DNA of 64,000 nucleotides from positions 150,196,754 through 150,260,753 of the forward strand of contig OY821518.1 of assembly GCA_963682025.1 (NCBI GenBank), given 5' to 3'. The notes under the pieces were generated by a model, which was given only the letters and a program-made list of their open reading frames with translations, made no database searches and was not told where the DNA came from. Each line of letters opens with the position of its first letter. The stretch's first letter is position 1. Below are positions 22,985 to 34,126 of the stretch, piece after piece. The position numbers and the translations under genes are program-made. This DNA comes from Cordilura impudica. Taxonomy: Eukaryota > Arthropoda > Insecta > Diptera > Scathophagidae.

Positions 22985-23460
22985 ATTTTTGGCCGCCTTC
23001 TCAAAATATGGTCCACTGTGCGGCGCCACAAGCCACACAGCGAATGTCACAATCAATTTATTGGAAACCAAGTTTGGAGAACGTGTTATCTCACGAAATG
23101 GTCCAGTCGATTGGCCGCCTCGGTCGTGCGATTTGACGTCGTTGGACTATTTCCTGTGGGGCTACGTCAAGTCTATGGTCTATGCCAACAAGCCAGCGAC
23201 GATTGATGAACTTCGTACGAATATCGAACGTGAAATTGCAGCAGTATCGGCCGATTTATGCTTGAAAACCGTCGAAAATTGGGTTCAGTGTCTGGACTTC
23301 TGCAAGCGTGCCCGTGGTGGCCATGCAAAAGAGATCGATTTCCATACATAATGGCATCGAACGTACTTTCACAGGAATAAAGAATTTCATTGATATCCAA
23401 AACTGTTTTTGTTTTATTTAAAAAAACTTTTGTAGCGCTCTTATTGAAAAACCCTTTATT
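22985..23460 (+). pseudogene. DD41D mariner-like transposase fragment, copy 1
   Basis: The plus frame 22989-23351 contains LCGATSHTANVTINLLETK, then VISRNGPVDWPPRSCDL, then LDYFLWGYVKSMVYANKP. This is the C-terminal catalytic part of a Tc1/mariner transposase. The position of the second catalytic Asp (QQD in the other copies) is Cys here, so the copy is dead even before truncation. From that position to the last Asp (LDYFLW) there are 41 residues, the DD41D spacing of rosa-like elements. The N-terminal half is absent. After the stop the sequence ends in AAAAACCCTTTATTATA, a likely terminus. Confidence 0.8.
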
Positions 23461-23544
23461 ATATCATATGTTGTCGGATGGTGTTATTGTACGTAACAAC
23501 AAATTTATATACATATGTATTTCATACTACTATGTATGACTATG

Positions 23545-23870
23545 GGGAAGTTAATCTTTCTTTACAGCAGGTAAATCGACCAAGGTTCAGATTGATTGGA
23601 TGAGGGGAAATCCGTTTTAAATCTCTACGTGGCTGTGCGTGACCATGCGTTACTGTGCGTAACTAAGTCAAAGTTAATCTTTTTTCACAGCAAGTGTATG
23701 GACTAAGTTTCAGATCGATCGGATGAGGGGAAATGACATTTAGATCTCTCCGTGACTGTGTGTGACTATGCGTGACTGCGCGTGACTAGAGCACAATTAA
23801 TATGTAGTCACAACAAGAGTATGGGCCAAGTTTCAGATCAATTGGATATAGGGGAATGGGGTTGCCCCAC
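23545..23870 (+). repeat. ~125-bp tandem repeat with CGTGACTGTG subrepeats
   Basis: About two and a half diverged units share GTTAATCTTT, CACAGCAAGTGTATGG, AAGTTTCAGATCGATC and GGATGAGGGGAAAT. Each is followed by a short cluster of 9-10 bp subrepeats such as CGTGACTGTG and CGTGACTATG. No coding content. Confidence 0.75.
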
Positions 23871-24334
23871 GACATACAGACAGAGAGTATGAGTTAAAAG
23901 AAATAGTTTAAAAATGACAGGCCTCCACAAATAGGAGACAGTAAGAGTCATTTTTTATGTTCAAGCTTTTATTTCGGGTCTTTGTATTTCTTAATTCAAC
24001 ATTTTATTATTTTTGTGAGTGATAATTAATTTTCTCTTAATCTTAAGTATTGAAAATTTGGAGATTTCTGTTATAATTTGTTGGTTTTATTGATTTTTTG
24101 CAGAATAAATTTATTCTTTGCTTTGATTTGGTTGCAGTCGGATGAAATTAAAGAGTTTTCGAAAGCTTATTTCTTTTTCATTGAAACTCGAGAGATTGTG
24201 CTTAAATTTCACATTGAATAAAGAACAGTGTGTGAAATAGCCTAACTGATTAACAGAAGCCACCATTCATGTATTTTTTTTTTTTTTTTTTTTGATTGAA
24301 AAAATAATAGAAAAACAAAAAAGTAGCACAGAGG

Positions 24335-24985
24335 GCGGTGAAAATATCTCAGGTTTTATCTGAATCTAGGGTACTAAAGTAATCGCCAGTACAATACGTA
24401 TGAATGATAATGGGTTTTATGAACGAGTCCCAAGGAAAAAGACTATGATATCAATAAAAAATCAAAAACAAAGTCTATACGTCATTTTTAGTGACGAGGC
24501 CAAATTTGAATATTTTGGTAAAAAAAAAGAATAACAAAAAATTTGGAGAAGTGCAGATACTGCGTTTTCTGAAAAGAACATCGTCTCCACAGTAAAGCAT
24601 GGTGGCGGTTCGGTAATGGTGTGGAGATGTATGGCGGCAAATTGATCTTTATTAAAAATACTATGAACAATACCGATTACATTAACATTTTAAATACAAT
24701 TTGCAGTCCAGATCAAAGGATGGTTGCTCTATCACATGCTAAAATAACTGGTATACCCGCCCCATTCACAGGACGTCAATGTCATCGAACATTTTTGGGA
24801 ACAACTTGAGTGCCAAATACGAAAACGGACAATTACTAGCAAAGATATGCTTATATCGGTTTAAATGGATGAATGGGTAGTTATAATGGAGTTATATAAT
24901 GGAATCGATAGCTCGAAGATTAGAAGCTGTCATTAAAGCAAAAGGAAAACAAGCAAAATATTTTAATTCAATTTAAATAAAATTT
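24335..24985 (+). pseudogene. Tc1-like transposase fragment
   Basis: Several frames joined by shifts carry Tc1 landmarks in order: RVPRKKTMIS, then FSDEAKFEYFG (first Asp), then WRSADTAF and VSTVKHGGGSVMVW, then NVIEHFWEQLE (final Glu, DD34E type). The middle region with the second Asp is not readable. Frameshifts and stops make it inactive. The N-terminal DNA-binding part is not visible. Confidence 0.8.
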
Positions 24986-24989
24986 AATA

Positions 24990-25140
24990 TTTAACTGTAC
25001 ACTTTCTTTTGACTCGTAATATTTGGAGCATTTTTAGTTTATATTATTCAGTTTTTTTATGGTAATACAAAAAACCGAAATAAAAGATTGAAAATAAGAA
25101 AAATGTAACTGCACACTTTTTTTTGTCTCTGACTGTATGT
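24990..25140. repeat. right end of the Tc1 fragment, repeated motif
   Basis: AACTGTACACTTTCTTTTGA (about 24993) and AACTGCACACTTTTTTTTG (about 25107) form a direct repeat about 113 bp apart. The second is followed by CTCTGACTGTA, a plausible Tc1 terminus and TA. This resembles one half of an IR/DR end. No matching left end was found. Confidence 0.5.
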
Positions 25141-26772
25141 TTTTCTTACATTTCTTTTAAAACATATATTATCTTTCCTCATTAAATATGGTCGGAACAT
25201 TTTTGGACCAAGTCCCCATATAATAATAATTTCTATATAGTAATTATACCTCCAACCCAAAAATACATGAGAATTTTGTGTAGAATTTTTTGTAAAAATA
25301 CATGAGAATTTTCGTAGTCTATTATTTCGTTTGCTAAAACACAAACCACTTTCTTAAGTAATATACATAAAAAGTCTTTAACTTGATCATATTTCAGCTT
25401 TGGATAATGTTTGATATCGCATCTTCATCAAATGTTTACATTCTGTATTCGAAATTCAGGCTAAGCGCACACAAGACAGCTTTCTTCTCTTACGACTTTC
25501 GGCAAAAGAAATCCACAAATAATTTATTTGTCGCTAGTCACAAGAGACAACAAGTCTACCCGTCCACGCTGAGCCTAAAGCATTTGATATAAACTTGATA
25601 TCAAACCATCAATTTATTTTGTGCACATTCATATGTAGTGAAATGATTTGGAAATTACACTTGATTTTTTTATACTATTTAGAATCTTAAACGTTTATCG
25701 TAGCATAAATTATACATACTTTTAGAGGTGTATATGGAAATACAAATTAGAATATCATTGACATAATGTAGCATCTATTGGAGATATCGTAAGATATATT
25801 TGTCATCTACACTTTTTGCCAAAGCAGCAACACTAACATACAGTCAACAATTTCATAAATTTATATTTGAAAGCAAGAACTGTCTTTCCCTTTACATATA
25901 CATTTTGTAGGTGGCGGCGTTGCTGGCAAAAGGTAAAAGGCCAGTAAGTTAATATGCCGGAATGTGGAATGTTGATATTCGAGAAACTGTTGCCAATACA
26001 ATCGCAAACGGAAGCTTATTGAACTTTCGATATTTTCTTGGAGAGCAGCTACTTGAAGGCGCAATAGTTGAATTTCTTTAGAGGCAGATCTGTCACATCT
26101 TTCCGTACTGGCTTTACTGTAAGGAACATAAAAATAATAAACATTAAACTATAAATATACTGTTGTGGCGAATATGTAAAACAATATGGATATGTGAATT
26201 TCTTAGAATAGAATATTACACACGTTCTGAGAAAAATTTATATCCAGCTCTTAAGTAACTATCTAAATGGATACAGTATGATTAATATTCCTTTAAATAA
26301 TTCAAAATAACTAATGTGTCACGATTTGGAGAACTTATAGTTTTGCACGTTGAAAGGTGCCAAGGATCTGAAACCGAAAAGTTTTAAACCTTAACCAAAG
26401 TGTACTCACACAAACGAACCCCAGGACCTGGCTGGGACTATTTGTATTTTGTATGGAGTTTATGGCTACCACAAGAAAATCAAGATATACTAGTATTTTT
26501 TTTATAATATAGGTTCTAATAAAAAAAATACAACGAAATATTAAAAAAAAAAGTAAATAAAAAATAAATGCTGAAGGCAAACAGGACTTTTATAAAATTT
26601 GCAGAAGAATCTAGTGTTACGTTTTACATCATATTTATCTCTACAAATTACGCACTTCGTTTTGTTTTTCAAGAATTCGGGTCCGCTTTATTGTCTCAAA
26701 ATATTTTTAGGTTCCTGTAAAAGATGGAAAATAATTTCATATTCTAAATAATTTTCCTTTGATTAGCATTAC
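25141..26772. other. no recognisable gene
   Basis: Mostly AT-rich. A minus-strand open frame at 25861-26064, with a leucine/glutamine-rich start (RLQVAALQENIE), could be a fragment of a coiled-coil exon but matches nothing I can name. The rest is unassigned. Confidence 0.4.
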
Positions 26773-26775
26773 CTG

Positions 26776-27313
26776 TAGTGCGATTCTGTAAATTTTAACG
26801 ATCCGACAATCGCAAAACATATCGACAGCCATTGTTGTTTGCACTAACGATTAAGTGACTCACTAACTACACCTTAACGATAGTCGACAAATCTATTTTT
26901 CTATTTATTTAAATTGTAAACGAGTGGCATCACTTCGTGATTTTATGTTTATGTTTAATTTCTTTATTTTTCATTAATATTTTTGTTTATTTATTTGAAT
27001 ATAAAACAATGAATTGAATATGCTATTTAAAATTTTTATTTATATAAAAAGTTTTTATAATAAAAGCAAAATATTTTCATTATTTTATGATTTTTATTTA
27101 TGTATGTATAATGACATTTCAACCTAAAAATTTAACTTTTTAACGATTGAATAAACAACACAAAAATTGTTGTCGTTTGGATAACGACAACAGCTGACTT
27201 TAACAATAGCGAATATCGTTTAAAAATTTTACTGAATACCAAAATCGATAATTTTGTTGTTTTCTTTTTTTAGCGATTCGATTATCGTTAAAATAAGTTA
27301 CTAAATCGCGCTA
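26776..27313. mobile_element. MITE copy 1 (538 bp)
   Basis: It starts TAGTGCGATTCTGTAAATTT and ends with the imperfect inverse (GAATCGC near-match, ...AATCGCGCTA). CTG lies on both sides (26773-26775 and 27314-27316). The second copy at 27744-28324 has the same ends and order. It has no ORF. The flanking CTG may be a 3-bp target duplication or part of the termini; both copies show it, so this cannot be decided here. Confidence 0.8.
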
Positions 27314-27743
27314 CTGAATGTTTTTATTTAAGAAAGCTTCTATTTCTGACCTCCTACCAAAATTCAATATTTCTTCATTGCGGCCATATAGGTCGGATGG
27401 AGTAACAAAATAATAACCAAAAAAAAACTCTCTCAACTTTTTTTTATTAAAATATTGCCATATTTGGAAAACATAGAGAATAAATTTATAATAATAAATA
27501 TTCAAATTAGGGATGCCAAACGCAAAAAACCAAATGTCCCAAACATTTTAAATAAAATAATTTGTTCTCTTTATTCTCTGAAAAACTTAAAATTTTCATC
27601 CAAAAAAAATTGTGAAAATTTATATATAAAAAATAACATTCTCATCAAATTGCGTTTATTTATGTAACAGTTTTTATGTTCGCAATTCTTAAATATCATT
27701 TGACGTTTTCTAAAATTCATTGAACATAAATTAATGTTTTCTG

Positions 27744-28324
27744 TAGTGCGATTCTGTAAATTTCAACGATCCGACAATCGCAAAATATATCGATAGCTAC
27801 TGTTGTTTGCACCAAGGATTAAGTGATTCACTAAGTACATACATCTTAACGACAGTCGACAAATCTATTTTTCTATTTATTTAAATTGTAAACGAGTGGC
27901 ATCTCTGTCAAAATAAGCGAAAAACACAAAGAAGAATAGAAAAAAACAAATTACTTCGTGTTTGACAGGATGATTTTATGTTTATGTTTAATATCTTTAT
28001 TTTTTTATTAATATTATGTGTATGAAAATTAAATAATGAATTGAATATGCTATTTAATTTTTTTATTTATATAAAAAAGTTTTTTAATTAAAGCAAAATA
28101 TTTTCACTATTTTATGATTTTTATTTATGTATGACGACATTTCAACCTAAAAACTGAAGTTTTTATCGATTGAATAAACAACACAAAAATGGTTGTCGTT
28201 TAGATAACAACAACAGCTGACTTTAACAATAGCGAATATCGTTTAAAAATTTTACTGATAATTTTGCTATTATCTTTTTTTTAACGATTCGACTATCGTT
28301 AAAAGAAGTTATTGAATCGCGGTA
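27744..28324. mobile_element. MITE copy 2 (581 bp)
   Basis: Collinear with copy 1, about 430 bp downstream and in the same orientation. It has roughly 50 extra bases (around 27905-27960) missing from copy 1. CTG flanks again at 27741-27743 and 28325-28327. Confidence 0.8.
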
Positions 28325-28737
28325 CTGAAAAGCTAGTATTTTTTTTTAAATGTAAAAATTTTTTAAATGTAAACTTATGTATTTGGTGTTTTTTTTTTTG
28401 AATTTCAATTTGTGTTTAACTAATAAAATTTATATATTAAAGATGCAAGTGATGTCTTCTAAATTTAAAATTATAATTTCCGACGTTTTGATATGATTTT
28501 CTGAAATTCAATTAATTGTAATTTATAATTGGAAATTTTTAATTCCAGTTTTTAAAATTGATATTTTCTTAAATTTGAATTGAAAATTTAAAAAAGGAAA
28601 TTTTGTATTTATGTGAATAATAATGCTTTAGTAATTATAAACAATTTTTAAAAATTAGATGTAATCGCAATAAGATATTTTGTAGGTAAAGCAGAATAAT
28701 AATTCTATATAACTATGTAGAACTGTTTTGAAAGCAA
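28325..28737. other. no recognisable feature
   Basis: Low-complexity AT-rich sequence between the MITE and the next direct repeat. Confidence 0.5.
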
Positions 28738-29505
28738 AAAACTCATTGATGAACTCGGTAACTCTATTTTGTAAAGACAACAAAAAGTTAATATGCCAAA
28801 CTTATGTTCATAATTGTAAAAGAATAATGAAAAAACGTATGAAATAAAAGACCAGCCCGTGTATACTCTTAACATTGTTCTGTATGATATCTAGTTGAAA
28901 ATATTAACATTTATGTTAAAATAAAAATGACTATTGCAAAGCTAATTAGAACAAGCAAAAATTGTGGCGCCATCTATTGTGATATGGTCGCGCTGAGCAA
29001 AATGAAGTGACACTCTGATAATGCAAAAGAAATGTATTTTCCCCACAACAAAATATTGCAGAATTTTATGTAAATAAAATAATATACCGATTTATTTCTA
29101 ACATGCAGTTACTATGGATATACATACATACATATGTATAATATATGTATATTATAATATATGTATATTATTATATATATTACACACAAAAAATACAACA
29201 TCAAACGTTATTTTTGTGTTTCTCTCTTTAAATAAATTTATACATAAAATTTTTTTTTGCTAAATTTACATTGTTTTTTTTTTTATTAACAACTAGGTAT
29301 TTTAGCATTATTTGCTTTAGATGTTGGTGAATTTTTACTCCCTTTATATTAACTCGTAGTGTCTGCTTGTCGAAAAAATTTTGGATCGACTTTAACCAAT
29401 TTCCCGTCATCCATTCGATCTGAAATTTTGCAGGCAGGCTCGTGGTAATAACAGAAATAATCTAACAAATTTTTAGAGTTATGCCAAAACAATGGAAACT
29501 TTTTA
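28738..29505. repeat. direct repeat left of the mariner fragment
   Basis: Two blocks (about 28738-29130 and 29225-29505) recur in the same order at 30098-30480 and 30537-30820 with high identity. Landmarks: TCGGTAACTCTATTTTGTAA, GTGGCGCCATCTATTG, GTAGTGTCTGCTTGTCG, GCAGGCAGGCTCGTGG. The first block at the right-hand copy runs on directly from the mariner transposase frame, so it is probably the 3' part of that element. The pair may therefore be truncated tandem element copies and not a duplication of host DNA. Confidence 0.85.
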
Positions 29506-29509
29506 ATAT

Positions 29510-30200
29510 TTCCATTTCCATCTTGATGGCCCATTTCCATCTTGATGGCTTCGTCAATAGGCAGAATTGTCGCATTTGGGGTGAGGAAAATCCTCGAGTG
29601 ATTCACGAGAAGCAAATGCATCTTCAACGTGTCACTGTGTGGTGTGGTTTTTGGGCTGGAGGAATCATTGGACCTTTTTTTTATGAAAATGAGGCAGGTC
29701 AAGCGCAAACAATCAATGGTGTTCGGTATCGTGAAATGATAACCACTTTTTTCTTGCCTCGAATTGAAGAAATGAATGTGGAGGGCATGTGGTTCCAACA
29801 AGACGGTGCCACATGTCATACAGCCAGAGAAACAATTCAATTGCTTCATCAGTCATTTCCCGGTCGTGTTATTTCGCGTTTTGGAGATCAGAATTGGCCG
29901 CCTACATCGTGCGATTTAACACCATTAGATTGTTTTCTTTGGGGTTTTTTGAAGTCGATGGTTTACGCGAATAAGCCAACGACGACTCAAGCCTTAAAAG
30001 AGGAAATTGGACGCTGCATTAATGAAATACCGCAGCATTTATGCAAAACGGTCATTGAAAATTTCATTAAAAGATTGCGTGCATGCCGTGCATCAAAAAA
30101 CACATTGATCAACTCGGTAACTCTATTTTGTAAAGACAACAAAAAGTTAATATGCCAAACTTATGTTCATATTTGTAAAAGAATAATGAAAATACCAGCC
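29510..30200 (+). pseudogene. DD41D mariner-like transposase fragment, copy 2
   Basis: This is the longest intact frame among the three copies. Landmarks: HLDGFVNRQNCRIWG, then VTVWCGFWAGGIIGPFFYEN, then WFQQDGATCHTARET (second Asp), then RVISRFGDQNWPPTSCDL and LDCFLWGFLKSMVY (third Asp). The two aspartates are separated by 41 residues. The N-terminal half with the DNA-binding helices and first Asp is missing: upstream sequence is the non-coding direct repeat plus a tandem ATTTCCATCTTGATGGC. The frame runs on past the usual C-terminus to 30263. The reverse-strand ORF at 29349-29849 is a shadow. Confidence 0.85.
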
Positions 30201-30830
30201 AGACCAGCCAGCCCGTGTATACTCTTAATATTGTCCTGTATGATATCCAGCTCAAAATATTAACATTCATGTTAAAATAGAAATAACTATTGCAAAGCTA
30301 ATTAGAACAAACAAAAATTGTGGCGCCATCTACTGTGGCATAGTCACGCTGAGCAAAATTAAGTGACACTCTGTTAATGCAAAAGAAATGTATTTTCCCC
30401 ACAACAAAATATTGCAGAATTTTATGTAAATAAAATAATATACCGACTTATTTCTAACATGCAGTTGTTATGAATATACATACATATATAATATATGTAT
30501 ATTATTTGTATTATTTAATATGTTTATATAAATTTATAAATAAATTTATACATAAAATTTTTTTTTGCTATATTTACATTGTTTTTTTTTTATTAACAAC
30601 TATGTATTTTAGCATTATTTGCTTTAGATGTTGGTGAATTTTTACTCCATTTATATTAACTCGTAGTGTCTGCTTGTCGAAAAAATTTTGGATCGATTTT
30701 AACCAATTTCCCGTGAGCCATTCGATCTGAAATTTTGCAGGCAGGCTCGTGGTAATAACAGAAATGATCTAACAAATTTTTAGAGTGATGACAAAACAAT
30801 GGAAACTTTTAAATTTTTCTACCAGACTTA
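30098..30830. repeat. direct repeat right of the mariner fragment
   Basis: Second copy of the blocks at 28738-29505. Its first part overlaps the end of the transposase frame. Confidence 0.85.
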
Positions 30831-31049
30831 ATAAAAAAATGTACAAAGGGTTAGTTTTTATTATACTATTACCACAACGACCAGAAAAACAACAAGCCCA
30901 GCTATGACAACAACACAACATTTAGAATAACAACAAGAACAATATAGAAACATCATATTTTTCATTTTTTTACTTTTTCAGAGATTTCCCTGGACCTGTT
31001 TAACGATTTATGAAATAGAAATCTTCCCATGAATTTGTTGAATCATTCT

Positions 31050-31336
31050 CACTAAAAATGATCACTGTAGCTGCACTATTCAGGGCGTGATCGTGACAAG
31101 AACAACATAGAAAATTATATTTTTTCAAGAATTTTTTAAGATCTTCATTCAAATTTCGGGCCCTAATCGACCGATTTGGACGGTTTTAAATAGCAAACTT
31201 TTCAGGATGTCAATGAATCATTTTTTATGCCAACGAGCACCCTAGCTGCCCGATTGATGCCGTCATCGTGATTTCCACAGACGGACAGACGGACATCGCT
31301 ATATAAACCCCGGTTGTTATAAGGATCACAAATATA
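31050..31336. repeat. dispersed fly repeat interrupted by Tigger
   Basis: Layout: GTCATCGTGATTTCC, GACGGACAGACGGACATCGC, then GGATCACAAATATATA. It continues right of the Tigger at 33658 with TTTTATGGGGTCC, ending in CCCTCTGCACACTGG and GGGTATAAAA near 33750. This GACGGACAGACGGACAT-to-GGGTATAAAA order is common to dispersed repeats in flies. Confidence 0.6.
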
Positions 31337-32613
31337 TACAGTGGTTTCCCGATTTAACGAACTCTCGTTTTAACGAATTCGGGATTTAACGAACAGGCAA
31401 AATTTTTACATAAGGTACTGTGTATAACGAATTAAAATCCAATTTAGTACTCAATTTAACGAACAATTAAAAAATATGTATGTAAAAAATGCGTAAAACT
31501 TACTTAAATGTATATGTAAGATAAAAAACTGCATTTCTGAATTTCTACAACTAGATGGAGTAGACAGGCAAAAGGTTGTAGTCTTGACACACACCTCCAC
31601 ACATATTCATACATACATATGTATTTGATTTCGTTTACAATGTGTTATGTATTGCCATCTAGTTTAGATTTTATTTTTTTAAAGTTAAATAACAGTTTGA
31701 ATTTTTTTCGAAGCATATTAAGATTTTATTTTTCATATATTTTTGATTTCTAATCTTTTGTTTACAAATTTGATCATTACGTTTCTTGTTGTGGTGTTGT
31801 GAATACTTGTGAACATTAAAAAATGGATAAAAGAAAACGATTAACACTTAAAGAAAAACTTAAAATTTAGATGAATCTTCAAATGGAGAGAGTGTTGGTG
31901 GATTAGCAATTAAATACGGTTTAGCCAAATCTACAATATGCACTATTCTAAAAAATAGGCAAAAAATTTTGAATAATATGGAGAAAACTAATTTTGGTAG
32001 TAAACACCGAACTGCAATGAAGGATGGAGGGTTTCCAATAATGGAAAATAAACTGATTCAGTGGTTCCAAATGCAACGCAAAAAACATGTTCCGATTAGT
32101 GGAGAAATATTGAAATCAAAGGCAAAGGTGTTTCACAATCAAGATTATAATGGCAATTTTAAAGCCAGTAATGGGTGGCTTACACGATTTAAAAATAGAT
32201 TCGGAATAAGATTACTTAAGCAATGCGGCGGAAAATTATCTTCAAAGGAGGAGTTAATAGAACCTTTTAAAAAGGAACTGCACAAAATCTTACATGATAA
32301 TGATTTATCTGAGGAGGCAATTTTTAATGCAGATGAGACCGGGTTATTTTGGAAGATCCTTCCTGACAGGACATATGTACATGCAGAGGAAAAGAGTGCC
32401 CCTGGTCGGAAAATGTCAAAAGAAAGAATAACTTTGCTGCTATGTGCAAATGCAACCGGTACCAAAATAATCCGTCCTCTTATTATCGGAAAAGCACAAA
32501 AGCCTCGATCGTTTAGGAAAAAAGTTATACCATTGGATTACGCACACTCCAAGAATGCCTGGATGAGCAGTATACTTTTTAAAAATTGATTCCATGAGAA
32601 GTTTATACCAGAG

Positions 32614-32669
32614 GTAAATTTTTGTTTCTTTTTTCTTAATTTTAAAACAATGATTTCTATATTTTTTAG
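32614..32669 (+). other. candidate 56-bp intron in Tigger transposase
   Basis: Bounded by CCAGAG|GTAAAT and TTTTTTAG|GTTGAAG; removing it joins FIPE to VEDQ in phase 0. The pyrimidine-rich 3' side and length are typical of fly introns. Confidence 0.6.
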
Positions 32670-33075
32670 GTTGAAGATCAGTTAGTTAAACAAACATGTG
32701 ATGGAAAAATTTAGATACTTTATATGCCGCCAAATGTTACTCCTCTAATACTACCGATGGACCAAAATGCAATACGTCTTGTAAAGCTGCATTATAAAAA
32801 CAGTCTCTTTTCTAAAAATTATAACATCAGGAGAGGTCGATATTATAAAGTTTTTAAGACAACTTACCTTGTACGACGCCTCTATAATGCTCGCATTGGC
32901 ATTGAAACATGTTTCAGAAACATCATTATCAAAATGCTGGAATAAAATTTTGTACAGAAACGGCCAACACTTTGAAGAAGAGGATGATATACCATTGGCA
33001 ATACTTTTACGAGAAAATTAAGATCTCCTTGCAGTTAGAAATGGCGTGGGATTGCTCAATTCAATTTTTCCAGAG

Positions 33076-33155
33076 GTAGTTATTCATATAGTATTTTATT
33101 CTATTCATTATTTGTACATATGTATGTATGTAAAAATTTTTTGACAAATTTGTAG
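33076..33155 (+). other. candidate 80-bp intron in Tigger transposase
   Basis: Bounded by TTCCAGAG|GTAGTT and AATTTGTAG|AACCAA, phase 0 (IFPE to NQLN). Confidence 0.55.
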
Positions 33156-33789
33156 AACCAATTAAATGCAGAAGACATTAACCAATGGATAGAGGACGAT
33201 ATATGAGAAGTTGTTTTGGATGAGGACGAAGATAAAGAAATAAATGCACAATTAGAGGACGATATACCTGCAGATGAAGGGCTAAAAATTAAACATTGCG
33301 ATGTGATAAAAAACTTTAATGTATGTATTCAGTAGGGATAGGGAAATAATATCGATATCTCCAAGAAATTAATTTTACAAGAACTCCAAGTGGAAGCAAT
33401 TGAAAAAAGTTTAAAAAAATCGCAAAAACAAACGTTAATAATAAGTTTTTTTAAATAATTACTTTTTAATTTATCACTTTTTTATTAGTTGTTTTATAAA
33501 GTCCGTTTTTTAGTAATAAGATATGATATGAATTGTACTTTTAATTCGTTTTTTTTATGAATAAATATTTTTTTGCTTAGTACTGGATTTAACGAATTTT
33601 TCAATTTAACGAACAAGGCTGACAATCAATTGTTCGTTAAATCGGGAAACCACTGTATATTTTATGGGGTCCAAAATTTTTTTTCTAATTATTACAAAAG
33701 GAGTGACAAACTTACATATACCCTCTGCACACTGGAATGGAGGGTATAAAAACTGTTGATAATAATATGACGGATTTATTTGTTTTTTT

Positions 33790-34126
33790 TGGAACATAAG
33801 AGCATATTGCAATATTCATACTTGGAATACATCGCTTGTTGTTTCTGAGGGTACGAACCTAGTCCAATAGCCATTAGTCGTTTACACAAATCTAATGTAG
33901 TAAAACAGTTATCAGCTACGATTGTTCACCTAAAACCCTTGTAACGCATTGCAAGGCGTATTAGCTCGTTTTCTCCGTTTTTCTGCTTAACTTCTAAAGG
34001 AAAATGAGATTTTGCATAACCTGCCCACTATATTTTGATGCTATACTTAGCAGGTTTCGAAGGAATATACTGTTTAAACTTTGTTCTTCCTCTGAACGGA
34101 AAAAGTTGCTCATCTACCGTAATAAA
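33790..34126 (-). pseudogene. second piggyBac-family transposase fragment
   Basis: The minus strand has TVDEQLFPFRGRTKF and QYIPSKPAKY (first catalytic Asp region). After stops and shifts it has VADNCFTTLDLCKRLMAIGL (second catalytic Asp region). The order and spacing fit DDE_Tnp_1_7. It is a different family from the 16-20.7 kb element (TVDEQL here versus SIDESM there). The N- and C-terminal parts are absent. A DD41D element end adjoins it at 34127. Confidence 0.85.

Larger units (their letters stand above)
31823..33458 (+). pseudogene. Tigger transposase, frameshifted and internally deleted
   Basis: It starts MDKRKRLTLKEKLKI at 31823, then a stop and shift, continuing with GLAIKYGLAKSTICTIL (CENP-B-type helix-turn-helix). 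A second DNA-binding domain follows (GEILKSKAKVF, GWLTRFKNRFG). The DDE_1 domain starts with FNADETGLFWKILP (first Asp). A GT-AG intron-like segment lies at 32614-32669 in phase 0. After it the frame has LYMPPNVTPLILPMDQ (third Asp), but the stretch normally carrying the second Asp (L-L-x-D-N-A) is missing. A second GT-AG segment lies at 33076-33155. The protein ends acidic and then with the PCNA-box-like QTLIISFF and a stop at 33456-33458. It is inactive. Confidence 0.88.
31339..33655 (+). mobile_element. Tigger/pogo-like DNA transposon
   Basis: Terminal inverted repeats begin CAGTGGTTTCCCGATTTAAC at 31339 and mirror at the right end (…GGGAAACCACTG to 33655). TA duplications lie at 31337-31338 and 33656-33657. 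Subterminal TTTAACGAA repeats occur several times. It is 2317 bp and encodes one transposase on the plus strand. It is inserted in a dispersed repeat. Confidence 0.95.

Noticed and set aside
23870..23905. Left end of the 24.3-kb Tc1 fragment at CATACAGACAGAGAG
   Set aside because: Only about 10 bases resemble the right terminus and the match does not continue inward.
29349..29849. 166-codon minus-strand ORF
   Set aside because: Most of it is the antisense shadow of the DD41D transposase frame, and the rest lies in a non-coding direct repeat.
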